Shown here: positions 11,023 to 21,590 of the stretch, piece after piece
How positions within the stretch are numbered: position 1 is the first letter of the stretch
Layout: each line of letters opens with the position of its first letter
DNA from: Seison nebaliae
Taxonomy: Eukaryota > Rotifera > Pararotatoria > Seisonacea > Seisonidae
Direction of reading: 5' to 3'
DNA: 22,636 nucleotides
Assembly: GCA_023231475.1 (NCBI GenBank)
Contig: JALJEE010000828.1
Coordinates: forward strand, 1-22,636
Notes under the pieces: model-generated
Database searches by the model: none
Told to the model about the DNA's origin: nothing
The model's input: only the letters and a program-made list of their open reading frames with translations
Position numbers and translations under genes: made by a program

Positions 11023-12212
11023 ATGTTAGAATATTGTGAACCGGATACCAAGGAACCTATAATAAATATAGAAGAATGTACGTTATTGGGAAGTGTTGTA
11101 GAATTAGATGAAGTACAACGAATCGCTCTTGCAGCCAAAAATATTTTTGCAATGGGAGATCTGATGTACTTACGACAACATTTGAATGGCGATGAAAAAC
11201 GATTCGAAAGATTCTTATACGAATGTGGATTGGGTTTTCGAGAAATAAGGAAGTTGATTAAAATCGCCAGTCAATTTGTTGTTGTTCTAGAACAGAAGAA
11301 TAAATTTAAGTTATCTTCCAAATTATTTCTTTATTATCATTTATCAATCTTATTAGTCCTCTTATTACCGATACATTAACAACCAAATTCTTTTATAATG
11401 ATTTTCCTGATAAGATTAATCTGAGATCGAGAATTTTGCATTTAAGTGGAAAAATATCTCATAACATCCGACTGGGATCTGATACCATTTCTTTATTAAA
11501 GAGTAAATTCGGTTCCGTTTTTATTAGAGATCTCGTCGATTTGTATGCCATGTGTAATTTCGACAAATTGATGTTTCAACGATTCTTATTAAATGGAGGA
11601 ATTGTCGAGAGCGATATAAATAAAATTTTAGAAAAACTGGAAAATTTTACAGGAAATCATAATCGATGTCCTATTATTAAATTTTCAGACAAACCGTTAA
11701 TTGACCAACAATTCCATATTCCTAAATTTAACGAAGGTGTCGAAGAACCGTCTGTTGTTGATTCTGATGCACCGACTACCGATATAATAACGATTGATGA
11801 CATAGGAAGAAATACGAATGAAAATGCGACGGAAAATCCTTTTGGGGATTCGTCAAATCATTCCTCAATGGACACACTTAATTGTTTCAATGAGACATCA
11901 TCCATCAATATCGCTTCATCTGATAGTCGAATTAGTAGATTAAATAAGAAATTTTTTGAGAAACTTAACGAATCGTTTATTCAAGAAGATCGATATAATA
12001 AATTGATAAATGAGAAACTTAAGAAGAATAAACAGAATAAACAACAAATCGACGAACGAGAAAATATTCCGGTCGATGAAGAACATGAAGAAGTTGCTGA
12101 TATTAAATCGATTAATTCAATCCCTCCACTCGATGAAGAGATAGGACGAGGAGAAATCGATGAAACTTTTTCATTCATTAAAAATATGGTAAATTTTACT
12201 TTTAACTTTTAA
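11023..12212 (+). CDS. Unknown protein with two similar helical repeats and an acidic tail
   Basis: I read two exons, 11023-11309 and 11357-12212, giving 380 residues. The 47-nt intron (GTTATC...TTATTAG) removes the frame change and the stop that would end the first frame at 11379. I recognise no family. Two stretches of about 50 residues align: IFAMGDLMYLRQHL...FERFLYECGLGFREIRKLIK and FGSVFIRDLVDLYA...FQRFLLNGGIVESDINKILE. This suggests an internal duplication of a helical module. The second half is acidic and Ser/Asn-rich, probably disordered, and includes a Lys/Asn/Gln-rich helix (KLNESFIQEDRYNKLINEKL and following). There is no signal peptide or membrane segment. The acceptor-like ATTTTTCAG ends 7 nt before the ATG. 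The stop codon lies 35 bp from the stop of the convergent SLC26 gene, so the 3' UTRs must be minimal or overlap. Confidence 0.65.
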
Positions 12213-12247
12213 GAGAGAATAATTGAAAGAATAAAAAATAAATTTTA

Positions 12248-14460
12248 TTATTGAAATTTTTCAACATGTTTTCGAGCGAACAATAATGCATCCATTGTCG
12301 TGACAAAAAATCGAGGAAACTTCTCACAACATTTCCTCTCGTAAAATTTGTTTTTTCTTAATATTTGAAGAGGTTGTGGTTTTAGTTGTGAGAGAAGAAT
12401 TTCAATATCTAATTCTTCTAATTCGTTTATCATCTTCTCTAACATTTTCACGGCACTACTGTCCATGTAGTTGATGGATCCACAGTCGAGAATAACGACA
12501 TATAATTGGTTAGGCAAACGGAAACTTACTCGAGAAAAATTTGGATTCTCATTTTGTAATTTCTTCAATTTCAAAAGATCTTTCTTCTTTTTCAAATATT
12601 CTTTCTCCACATTCATATTAATCGCTTCATAGAGCGACATTTGGAATCGTCGAGTATTCGCATAAAATATATTATTTTGAAATTTCACTATTTTCACTCC
12701 ATTACTTTCTTCCGAGTTCTGATAATATTTCACATTTCTGAAAATTTCGGTATTTGGCAAATTACCCAAAATCGCCATATTTGTCATTTGATGAAGTACA
12801 ACGATTAGGAATAAGGCACTGAATACTCCAATTCCCAATCCGATATCAACATCAAAAATGACAACTGATAAAAATGTTAATAGCCACACTAATCCTTCAT
12901 AACGGTTCATTTGCCAATAGGATGGAAAATTGGTCATTTCTCTTATCATTCCTTTCAACGCCACCACGATAATAGCAGCTAAACAACAAGTTGGTAATGT
13001 TGAAAAATATGGTCCAATAAACAAGAGAACAAATAAGAGGAAAATGGCAGAGAAAATTGTAGTCAATTGACTTTTACATCCACTTGATACTTGAACGGCT
13101 GTTCGTGCCATCGAAGCTCCCATAGAGAAACAGGAGAAGAAACATCCAAAAATATTGGAACATCCATAAGCCAAAAGTTCTTGATTTGGGTCGATACTAT
13201 ACGAGAACTGATCAGCGAATGTTTCAGCCATCGAATACGATATAGAATAAGTGATGATGGCAATAATTACAGAATCTTGAATAAGTTTCGGAATATATGA
13301 TAATGGAAATATGGTGGGAACGGGCAATCCTTTCGGTATATCACCAACGATCGATATTCCATATTTCTCTTCCATATCTAAATATTTACTGAGAATCGTT
13401 CCCAATAAAACGACGGTCAATTCCGCAGGAACTGGAATTTTCAATTTAGCTTTAAATTTCTTATTTATCGCTTCTTTAATTAAAGCTAAAATGAAAATTG
13501 CCAATAGACTCATGATAATAGTTCGATGATTACTTTCATGTAAGTGAGTGAGAATTTCATACCAATTCTATAACATGAATAAAATAGACATATGATAATG
13601 ATAATGATAATGATAATAAAAATAAAGAAAACTTTTGGTATTTTAAAAACTCCAGAATATTTCTTTACAGAAATTCCCAACAAAGTTGAAATTTGACTTG
13701 TGAGGACGTGGACAGAAGCGCCACATGTTAATCCTCGAACTAAAGTTGGTGATAAATAATTGCTGATGAATCCCAATTTACAAATGAACATGAAAACATG
13801 AATGATGCCTGTAATAAATGCAATAGTTGCTGCTATTTGTATTTTATCTTTATTTGTATTCAAATTCGGATTTTCATCAACCATTCGATGAATTGCTGAC
13901 GCTGTCATCAAACAAGTGATAGCGAAGGCACCTTGGGATAAATGTCGAGATGAGGCTAATAATGCGTAGATGATTACTGGAAAGAATGCAGTATATAATC
14001 CATAAATCGGTTGTAAATCAGCAAGTAAAGCATAAGCCATTCCTTGTGGTATTTGCATGACACCGATAGTTAATCCCGAACTGACATCACCGATTAAATC
14101 GTCCCGAAAATTATAAGAGATTAAAGTGCTTATCATTGGAATTCGTTTCTTTATTACACTCTTGATACATTTCACATTACATTGACAGTTTATACATTTC
14201 TCTTCAATCTTCTCTCGAATTGTTCCGTCGTCATTTTTTTCGAGTTTCGGTAGAAAATTTGGTGTTCTTTCAATTTGTTGCGCGATCGATTTCACACTTT
14301 CTTCATTCGCTATCGAGGATGTCTTACACGCTTCTTCATCGAATTCGGATTGCATATATATTGTCCGTGAAATATCCAACTCTCGAATTGGAACTTCAAT
14401 TTGCTCATCATTATCCGATGATTCTTCATCACTTCCAATATAAGCGATGTTCTTGGACAT
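12248..14460 (-). CDS. SLC26-family anion transporter (sulfate permease/prestin family)
   Basis: Two exons on the minus strand, 14460-13633 and 13567-12248, joined in phase 0 across a 65-nt intron that begins GTTTTC and ends TTATAG; 715 residues. SLC26 proteins exchange or conduct sulfate, chloride, bicarbonate or oxalate across the plasma membrane. The N-terminal cytosolic region carries CINCQCNVKC (89-98) near the place where vertebrate members have a CxC. The SLC26 signature follows: GDVSSGLTIGVMQIPQGMAYALLA (about 124-147) and GLYTAFFPVIIYALLASSRHLSQGAFA. The second exon holds the C-terminal membrane half, with SMARTAVQ matching the conserved TM10 SxSR region around prestin Arg399, and a STAS domain (VVILDCGSINYMDSSAVKML) at the C-terminus. 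All landmarks are intact, so I expect a functional transporter. Which SLC26 member it is cannot be decided by eye. Confidence 0.95.
13568..13632 (-). other. SLC26 intron with a GTT donor
   Basis: On the coding strand it begins GTTTTC after ...FKIPK and ends GTTATAG before NWYEIL.... Homology requires the reading frame to continue across it. The only other GT nearby also begins GTTTT. Its centre is a short tandem repeat of ATTATC units (about 13590-13620). Confidence 0.85.
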
Positions 14461-15131
14461 TTCGAATTCCTACTGATGTCTAGGAATGTTTCCAATGATT
14501 TGATGCCAATTGAGTATGGTATAATTATGAAACGTTTAATATTTATTATGATGTAAATTTATACAAAAGTTTATTATGAATTTCCATTCAAATCAATATT
14601 AGTTATATAAATAAAAACACCCTCCTTATTTAATAATATTAACGGAAACTACTTCCTAAAGAATTGATCATAATTAATCGGAGGAAATTTCCTCATCATT
14701 CTTAATGATTATGTCAACAAATATTTTGGAAGAGATTTCCAATGTGAAAGCAATAATCTAATAATCTCCAACATTTTCATTATACTTGTACATTGTATGA
14801 TCATTTCCAGTATAGAAATGGGAAGGAAGATTTAATTATTAAATTTTAATAAGAAATTAATAAATAAAATTTAGAAGAAAAAAAAATGGGAAAGATGAAA
14901 ATGAAGAATTGAGATAAAATGATATTGAGAGAAAACCTTTTTACATTTAGGAGTTCATTGAAATATTACAGGATACTGAAATACAGATATTACAGGATCG
15001 TTACATATTATAAGATATAATCATTAATAAATTTTTTTTGCTGAATAAATATTCGTTGATCATTTGAAAAGAATAAATACAAAAGTTTCGTAATAATATT
15101 TAATTTGGAACAGTTTGATAAATATTCGGAA
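14461..15131. other. Intergenic region between Rho1 and SLC26
   Basis: No gene seen. It should contain the Rho1 3' UTR and the SLC26 promoter and 5' UTR, both on the minus strand. It includes a perfect 14-bp palindrome GAGGAAATTTCCTC at 14681-14694, about 220 bp upstream of the SLC26 start codon. That could bind a dimeric transcription factor, but this is inference only. Confidence 0.45.
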
Positions 15132-15707
15132 TTATAAGAATTGACATTTACTTCTATTGCGTTTCACTTGTAAAGCGGCTCTTGTGGCTGTTTCGAACAC
15201 TTGTCGTACTCCAACTTTATTTTTGGCGCTGCATTCCAAAACACAATACGCACCAACTTTATCTGCTACGGCACGTCCTTGCTCTAACCGTACTGGTTCC
15301 TGTCTCATTTTCATTAATTCTTTCTTTGTAACTTCATCATTTCTCAAATCCATTTTATTTCCCACAAGAACTATTGGCACTTTCGGACAGAAATGCCGCA
15401 CTTCTGGTGTCCATTTCTCAGGAACGTTCGCTAACGAATCCGGCGAATCAATAGCATAACACATTAGTATTACATCCGTCTCCGAATAGGATAGTGGTCT
15501 CAATCGATCATAATCTTCTTGGCCTGCTGTATCCCATAAGGCGAGTTCAATCAATTTTCCATCAACTTCGATGTCGGCTATATAATTCTCGAAGACAGTT
15601 GGCACATAAACTTCAGGAAATTTATTTTTGCTGAAAACGAAAAGGAGACAAGTCTTCCCACATGCACCATCACCAACAATAACAAGTTTCTTTCGAATAG
15701 CAGCCAT
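15132..15707 (-). CDS. Rho1: Rho1/RhoA small GTPase
   Basis: A single-exon 191-residue protein that aligns with RhoA residue for residue through the G domain. RhoA is a membrane-anchored GTPase that drives actomyosin contraction through ROCK and formins. The P-loop GDGACGKT (12-19), Thr37 in switch I (VPTVFENY), DTAGQE with Gln63, NKMD (117-120) and SAK (160-162) are all present. The Rho-specific insert helix (about 123-138) is also present. A polybasic tail precedes the CAAX box CQFL. The final Leu predicts geranylgeranylation. Less usual residues are Phe23, where RhoA has Ile, and Tyr83-Ala84 in place of the Phe-Ser found in C. elegans RHO-1 and human RhoA. The family is certain. It is probably the Rho1/RhoA orthologue and not a Cdc42 or Rac. 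Confidence 0.97.
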   Translation of the reverse strand: MAAIRKKLVIVGDGACGKTCLLFVFSKNKFPEVYVPTVFENYIADIEVDGKLIELALWDTAGQEDYDRLRPLSYSETDVILMCYAIDSPDSLANVPEKWTPEVRHFCPKVPIVLVGNKMDLRNDEVTKKELMKMRQEPVRLEQGRAVADKVGAYCVLECSAKNKVGVRQVFETATRAALQVKRNRSKCQFL

Positions 15708-18486
15708 AATGATGAGAGAATATGAAATTTTTCTTTTTTTTTAAACAAAAATTATGTATGTTCTGGATGAAGATGAAATGAAATGTTCTAAGAATTATTA
15801 AAAGAAATAGATAATTGAAAATGAATTGTTGTAGATGTGGAGAATCATTTTAAATTATATAACGATTTGTCTGGATGTCATTTGATGAGGGAAATGTCTG
15901 AGAGATATTATATGAGAATTCTATTAAGGAAAATTTGAATAATCGTTTATTATTTTTCGAACAACATCATCTTTGATGATCATCATTCCAATTCTTCCTT
16001 TTATTTTCTTTTTCGATTGTTTTTCTTTCTAATGTTTTCTGATTTTGTGTAGTACGTTTTCCTTTTATTGATCAAGTATAGATACTACGCCTCAAGCACT
16101 GTAGTTAGAGAATAGGGAAATAGGAAATTATTTGACGGGATGAATATATATTTGGCAATCGGAGAAAATTAATGTTTTTTAATAAACGATGATGAAGATA
16201 GGAGGATATTAATGGAAAGTATTAAAGATCTAAAAGAATGAAGATTTATTAGATAATAGAGAATTGAAGTTTCATCTTAGACTTGGAGAATCGATGGATG
16301 AAAGTAGTTGCAGTGGTAATATGGTAGTGGTAATGAATATGGGAAGAAAAGAAAGGCGAAGATAAACGAATCAATGACTTGCCAATAAGAAAATATAGAA
16401 TCGATGATCTCATTTGGTTTAGTTCCTCAACGAATCTTTCTCTCGTGTCTTCCCATTCTTCAATTTTACTACTCAATCTTTTCCTGCTCCTATACATGAT
16501 TTCAAAGGAACGTTAAATGCGTTACTTCCATTAGTTGCCGAGCGGTATGGCTAAAGTACTGAGAATCTTTTACTTCATTTCAACTTCACATATATAATAT
16601 TCGCAGTACGGGAATTGGAGATGGATCAATCCAATATTTAGATGTGTGCCATTGCACTGGACTGGAATACATGCAAATAATTCAAATAAAACAGAATCAT
16701 TCTTTCATTCTCCTACATGGAATCCGAAGAAAGTTGTTAAGGAAGGATAAGAGTTGGTGGGGAGAAAAAAAGAAAGAAGGAAGAAGTAATAGAAGAAAAA
16801 TTATCGTAAAATATTATTTTTTTGTTAATATTTTTAATTATTAATCCTCCATTATCGGCAGTCGTTATGAGGGGAATAGAATGAAAATAAATAAATAATG
16901 ATTCAACTGAATTATGGTAAAGTAGTTGTTAGCTGTTACCCAACTCATCATCTTCATGATCGTCATAATAATCATAGAAATAATGATCATTATCCCTCCA
17001 CTCATTCATTTTATTGAGATGTTGTTGTTAGTGTTCTGTTGATTTTGCTGTTTCTGCATCTGCTGATATAATTTTTCACTAATCATCATCATTTCCGTTT
17101 TCCTCTTTACTTTATCAATTGTGCACGGATGTTATGATGTACATAAATTAAGATTATTATTCACCAGTCAACACATTCGCCAGTCAAGAAGACATGTATT
17201 CCACTCAGATTTACATGTACGTACATCGACGAAAACGTCTATATTTGAAACGGAGATGGAATGATATATTGGGAAGTTTATATCACATTCAACGAAGACT
17301 TTGTAGATAGTTCTATCGCTTTGCATCCTCAGGTAAATATGGGAAATATTTATAATCTTTCATTTACATCAAACGATACGATTATACTTTTACAAAATCA
17401 TTCAACTTTTCGTCATTTAGGAAAATCTATTATCTTCTTTATCACATGACTCCGATATTATATCAATTGAAATGAAGCATGATTTCATTTATTAGATTTC
17501 TTCAAAAATTATACGTTATCATTCTTTTCTTTATCTCCCTCACGATCATCCTCATCGACCATTTATAGACCTAGATTCTCATTGATAAGATGACGAACGA
17601 AAAAGAATTAAAAGGAATTGAAAGACTATTCTTAAAAGAGTCGAACTCGGTCTATTAAATAGCCACTTAAACACTAACACTCATGCTCATCCTTATGCAA
17701 CTGTTCGATTGTGATTCGACACTTTAGTACTACTACTACTTTCTCCTCCTTTTTGACGCAAACAAATAATGAGACTGTTTGCCTATCAAGAAAAACAACT
17801 AATTTATATCTGAAACAATTGATTTTTATTCCATCTAACATTTCATTCCTATCTCTATTTACCTATGTAGTTTCGCATGTGTGAGAAATCTACAGTTTCT
17901 ACATTGATGTTCATTGAACTTTCGATTTTCAATTTTCCTTTACGCACATTTATCTATCCATCTATTTATATGTCAATGAAGATGGAGAAGAGGAATGAGA
18001 TATTAAAATTTTTAAATTTAATTTTTATTGTTTTTCCCGAAAGAAGATGTTTTCGAAATTTAAAAATGAATAAAGAATTTCGAATAAATACAAGGAAGAT
18101 CAAATGATGAAAAGAACAATAAAAGAAACGAAGAAGAACAATAAAAATAATTTCGCCAAATCTATTCGACATATATATCAGATTGCTTGATAGTCAACAT
18201 TGATAGTGGATGTATTTAATATAATCATCCAAAAAAAATATTAGAGTACAATGACTAATTGTAATTTTATTGAATATATGTTGAATGAAAGAATCGGATA
18301 AAAGAGGATTCGTAAATAGTTAAAAATATGTTTCTAATATGAAAAATGTTCAAAATAAGAGATCGTTTGTTAATGATGAATAATAACGACTATGAATAAA
18401 TAAGAGTAAATCGATATAATGAGATAAATGATGCAATCAATAAATTTTTTTCTTATTTACATTTCGCAATTCGTCGACGATTACAT
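15708..18486. other. 2.8-kb gene-poor region upstream of Rho1
   Basis: No gene that I can support. The proximal part should carry the Rho1 promoter and 5' UTR. Weak open frames occur: minus strand 16497-16249, starting MYRSRKRLSS, charged then hydrophobic; minus strand about 17012-16932, a 26-residue acidic peptide starting MNEWRDNDHY; plus strand 17194-17310, starting MYSTQIYMYV, Arg-rich, 38 residues; plus strand 17877-18107, overlapped at its stop by a 27-residue basic frame starting MMKRTIKETK. None has a recognisable domain. Some may be exons of small spliced genes, since the region is less AT-rich around 17000-17300, where frames stay open by chance more often. Confidence 0.4.
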
Positions 18487-18510
18487 TTAATCGTCTTTTC
18501 GCAATTCGTC
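18462..18510. repeat. Direct repeat of 14 bp with a hairpin between the copies
   Basis: TTTCGCAATTCGTC occurs at 18462-18475 and again at 18497-18510. Between them lies a perfect 8-bp hairpin, GACGATTA-CATT-TAATCGTC (18476-18495). On the minus strand the second copy is the C-terminal coding sequence of the candidate small gene (DELR), so this looks like a partial tandem duplication across that gene's stop codon. Confidence 0.8.
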
Positions 18511-18660
18511 AATCTCGTCGATGACCTTAGGACGTGGATGAATGGCATCTGAAAAACTAGGAAGTAAATTAGTTAACAGCAACTTTTAACCTTCTTGAAG
18601 ATGAGTTTGTTTGCGAAGAATTTGATTTGTGTAATTATTTCGAAACATTCCCCAATTCAT
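18487..18660 (-). CDS. Candidate two-exon small protein (43 residues), unknown
   Basis: On the minus strand, exon 1 (18660-18591) begins MNWGMFRNNY and ends ...THLQE plus one base. A 42-nt intron from GTTAAA to TTTTTCAG follows. Exon 2 (18548-18487) then continues in phase as DAIHPRPKVIDEIDELRKDD-stop. The second exon has strongly protein-like charge patterning, and the phase match supports the splice. I do not recognise the family. A small mitochondrial or ribosomal-type protein would fit the size and charge, but this is a guess. An alternative TAG acceptor at 18560-18558 would give a different, less convincing C-terminus (VFQMPFIHVL...). The gene overlaps an open plus-strand frame (18601-18795) that is hydrophobic because the strand is pyrimidine-rich; I take that as the shadow. 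Confidence 0.33.
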
Positions 18661-18831
18661 TATTCTTTTTTATTACTTCAACTTCTTTGTCAATTTCTTA
18701 ATTTTGTTATCAGATCCTTCCTCCAACTCTTTCATTCGCTTCTTATTTATATTTCTCGTTATTTAATGGGTGAATTTGAGACGGAATATACATGACCATC
18801 TGAACAATACATTCAATTCCTTTTATTATAG

Positions 18832-18945
18832 CCACATTCCATTCCCACTTGTAACATTATCCGAACTAATAGAAGTTTTTTCAGCTCCATCGACGATGAT
18901 GTGCCAAATTGGATGATGTACGAAAAATACATTCATTTAATGTGA
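18832..18945 (+). CDS. Candidate 3' exon of a small plus-strand gene, unknown
   Basis: After a good acceptor (CCTTTTATTATAG, ending 18831) a phase-0 frame runs 37 codons to TGA. It starts PHSIPTCNII and ends in SIDDDVPNWMMYEKYIHLM. The first half resembles a mitochondrial targeting tail (RTNRSFFSS) and the end is acidic and aromatic. The donor exon is not clear: GTT sites near 18705 and 18758 are the possible donors, and the frame ahead of 18758 stays open but has no ATG. No family recognised. Confidence 0.2.
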   Translation, partial: PHSIPTCNIIRTNRSFFSSIDDDVPNWMMYEKYIHLM

Positions 18946-20585
18946 ATCATTGACTATATGTGGATGAGTTGTTATCTCTTCTTCTAAGCTCAGTCAATTA
19001 TCGAAGGAATTGAACAGTCGATAAGGAACTTTATTAGGATTAGATAAGAATTGACTATTCATTGATTGTGAAGGTTCTTCCGATAACAGATTATCATCTG
19101 TTATTCAATATCCTCAATCAATAATTTATTAATGAGAAATTTCGAGTATGTGACAATGATAATTTCGAGTTACACTTAACATTACTGATCTCTTATATAA
19201 GATAAATCCGATAATTATACGAAAACAAAAGGTAAGTCAATGGAACTCGATTGTTTATGAGACTTTTAATATTATTCATATTATATCGATAATTATTCTA
19301 TTTGTATTCGAGTTATGTATTCACGAATTATTTCATCGATAATCTTTCGGAAAAAGAGAGATAAAATTGGTTTTATTTCAATTTGTTCACAACTCCGTTC
19401 ATTAATACCTTTCACATTTTTAGTGGAAATATTTCAATTGATGTCTCATTACCATACAATTGAATTGTTACAATTAATAACAGAAATTTTCATTTATTTA
19501 TTTTAAAACATCTTGTTCGTATGTAAAATCGATTGTTTGTTATGATAAATTATATTTTAAGATAATTGAACTTTATCCGTAACAGGATGGACCAATGAAT
19601 AGATTAATAGCCGTATAATCCACAATTTCTTCTGAAAATAGCTATGTTTTGCCGAAATTGATAATTCTTTCGTAAAAGAAATTATTTTTATATCCTTAAA
19701 TCTGAAGAAAGTCTCAATAATTCCGTTCAGATTCGTCCCATATCTTGAATTGTTGACCACACGACAATGATTGACTGTCACCACTATCTTTTATCCAGAT
19801 AATATACGAGATTTGAAAATTTGAAACTCTTCTGTCAGAAGACTTCTGAAAGATAGTCAACCATCACGAAAATTGAGTAAATGAATAAATATTTCATATT
19901 CAACGATTAGTAGAAAATAGTTTTCATCCAGAATTCATTCAACATCATTCATTCGAATTATTTCGTATTAATCTCTAAAAATAAAAATATAACAATTGGA
20001 GAACATTAACAAATAATTATCTAGGTTAATTTAAAATTATTAAATTTAAAAAAACAGAAATTCCAATCGGAAAATTAAGTTATTTTGGAAATTAGTATCT
20101 GAATTGTCAACTAGAAAATTCTTTAACAAAAGACAATCCTCTGAATTTCCTTCATCATTTTCGATAAGAATTGTAGGAATTTAATAATGAATAATTATAT
20201 TAAATTCAAAAATTATTCCAATCGATAGAAATTTTAATTGTAAAATTACCAACATCTTCTTACATCAAATGAATATGAATAAACTTGAATGAAAACTTAT
20301 GTTAAATAGATAATAAAAATATCCCATCTAATATTTCTTTATATTATTCTCTTTTTAACTAAGTTAACTAAAGCTAAAAAACTTAAATTGAATTAATATA
20401 ATAAATTTAAATCAAACTAATCAAATTTAAATATATTAGGTTTTATTTTCTCGTACGATCACATTAGATCTTTGTCAATTGATCGAGAGTTTCTTACAGG
20501 GTTGGGAAAAAAGAAGTTGTTTCAATCTATTTTCTAACTTATATCGACAGTAATTTCAATAATAAATAATAAGGTAAAAGTCTGT
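18946..20585. other. 1.6-kb AT-rich region with weak open frames
   Basis: No gene I can support firmly. A 63-codon plus frame at 19315-19506 starts MYSRIISSII, with a possible in-frame 54-nt GTT...TTTTTAG intron at about 19369-19422. A 75-codon minus frame at 19784-19557 starts MVTVNHCRVV. Both use typical codons for this genome but have no recognisable domain. A 9-bp hairpin (ATAACAGAT-TATC-ATCTGTTAT) lies at 19083-19104. From about 19900 to 20450 the sequence is very AT-rich and appears empty. Confidence 0.35.
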
Positions 20586-21342
20586 TTGAACGCCACAGAA
20601 ATATATAAGTTGTTGATTCATATCTCAAGATTTCCACTGCGTTATGATATGGAGAAATTAGTGAACAAGGAGGTGTGTTTCCTTGGATGCCAAATTGATT
20701 CGAAAAGAAAGAGTTCAGCTTTAGTAGATCGAGTAAGATGCAAATTTCTAAGATCTTTCTACTCTTTCCATCATCGTTGTCAGTTTTTTTCTCTGAAATT
20801 GAAATTCAAATTGTTCGTCTGTTATTGTTGTGACTTTTATGGCTTACCAGTTTCTATCTCGAATACTGATAAGTCATTACGATGTCTTGATCGAACATAT
20901 AATAGATCAGTTCGGATGATGCTCGGTTGTCATAAGCCTTTCAATAGAGCATTTATGTTCACGATTTGCGAATTGACTCCTTTGCCATTACTCTTGGTGC
21001 AGAGGTATCTGAAAGTAGTTGACTCTGTTCGCAGTTCAACTCTTCCAGTTCAAACATATACACAATGTGAGAGCTTCTCGTCGCCTCTCCTGTTTTTTTG
21101 CCACTATTACTCAATTCATTATCCTCTTTCACTTGAAGATGCGCTATTGTTGACGTCAAACTTCAACATTTTCTCCTATGTTCCTGATTATGTTCTCCTA
21201 TGTTCGCTCAAAAATTACATAGAAACAGAGAGGAGTTTGTTCCTTAATAATTCTTTAAAAGGATTTATCTTTATTTCTTTATAATTTACCCCGCGGAGAT
21301 TTGGTCTAATAATTAAAAAAAAAAAAAAATTTAAAAAAAAAA
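20586..21342 (+). mobile_element. 5'-truncated LINE (non-LTR retrotransposon), RT C-terminal part with A-rich tail
   Basis: A 232-codon open frame (20586-21284) matches the part of LINE ORF2 just after the reverse-transcriptase palm. It has the FLG signature (VCFLGCQIDS), followed by the thumb and linker pattern: RVRCKFLRSFYSFHHRCQ, FKLFVCYCCDFYGLPV, LRCLDRTYNRSVRMMLGCHK and the ELTPLPLLLVQRYLKVVD block. The catalytic palm and the endonuclease are absent, so the copy is 5'-truncated, as is normal for LINEs. The frame ends about 30 bp before an A-rich tail (A15, TTT, A10; 21315-21342), which marks the 3' end of the insertion. I see no clear target-site duplication. An intact frame with a clear tail suggests a fairly recent insertion. 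The family resembles the CR1/jockey/RTE group of endonuclease-reverse transcriptases; the clade cannot be set by eye. Confidence 0.72.
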
Positions 21343-21590
21343 GTGAATCATCGTTAGTGACACGTATTTTAAGTTGCATTAGAAACCGTTATATGATTCA
21401 TCTTTATTGTCATTTATTCTCTTCTTATTCTCTCCGAAGATAGGAAAATTGCACTGTCAACATTTTGTACACGTCATCTTATGAGGAATATCTATAAATT
21501 TCGTGAAACAAGTGCACAATTTACAAAACCTTTCTCTATTTCAAATAATTCCAATTAATTTCTTGAGATTTTCTCCTATTCTCTCTCAAA

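Noticed and set aside
16532-16640. tRNA-like sequence TTGCCGAGCGGTATGGC resembling a Leu/Ser tRNA A box, with possible intron-containing anticodon arm
   Set aside because: No matching B box or T arm follows, the anticodon arm does not close with a 7-nt loop, and the acceptor stem does not pair. At best it is a decayed tRNA or chance.
17067-17264. Plus-strand frame with a signal-peptide-like start (LIIIISVFLLFTLSIVHG)
   Set aside because: No ATG in frame and no AG acceptor between the preceding stop and the hydrophobic core. Other frames in this less AT-rich patch are open too, so it is likely chance.
17261-17449. Plus frame with a CAG|GTAAAT donor-like site near 17331
   Set aside because: No partner exon, no recognisable domain, and the donor type does not match the GTT donors found elsewhere in the window.
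17630-17660. GAGTTCGACTC on the minus strand resembling a tRNA T arm
   Set aside because: Only three stem pairs form and no A box or cloverleaf lies upstream on that strand.
18595-18795. Hydrophobic plus-strand frame (SLFAKNLICVIIS...)
   Set aside because: Hydrophobicity follows from a pyrimidine-rich strand. The minus strand is purine-rich and gives the better gene model, although the plus reading is not fully excluded.
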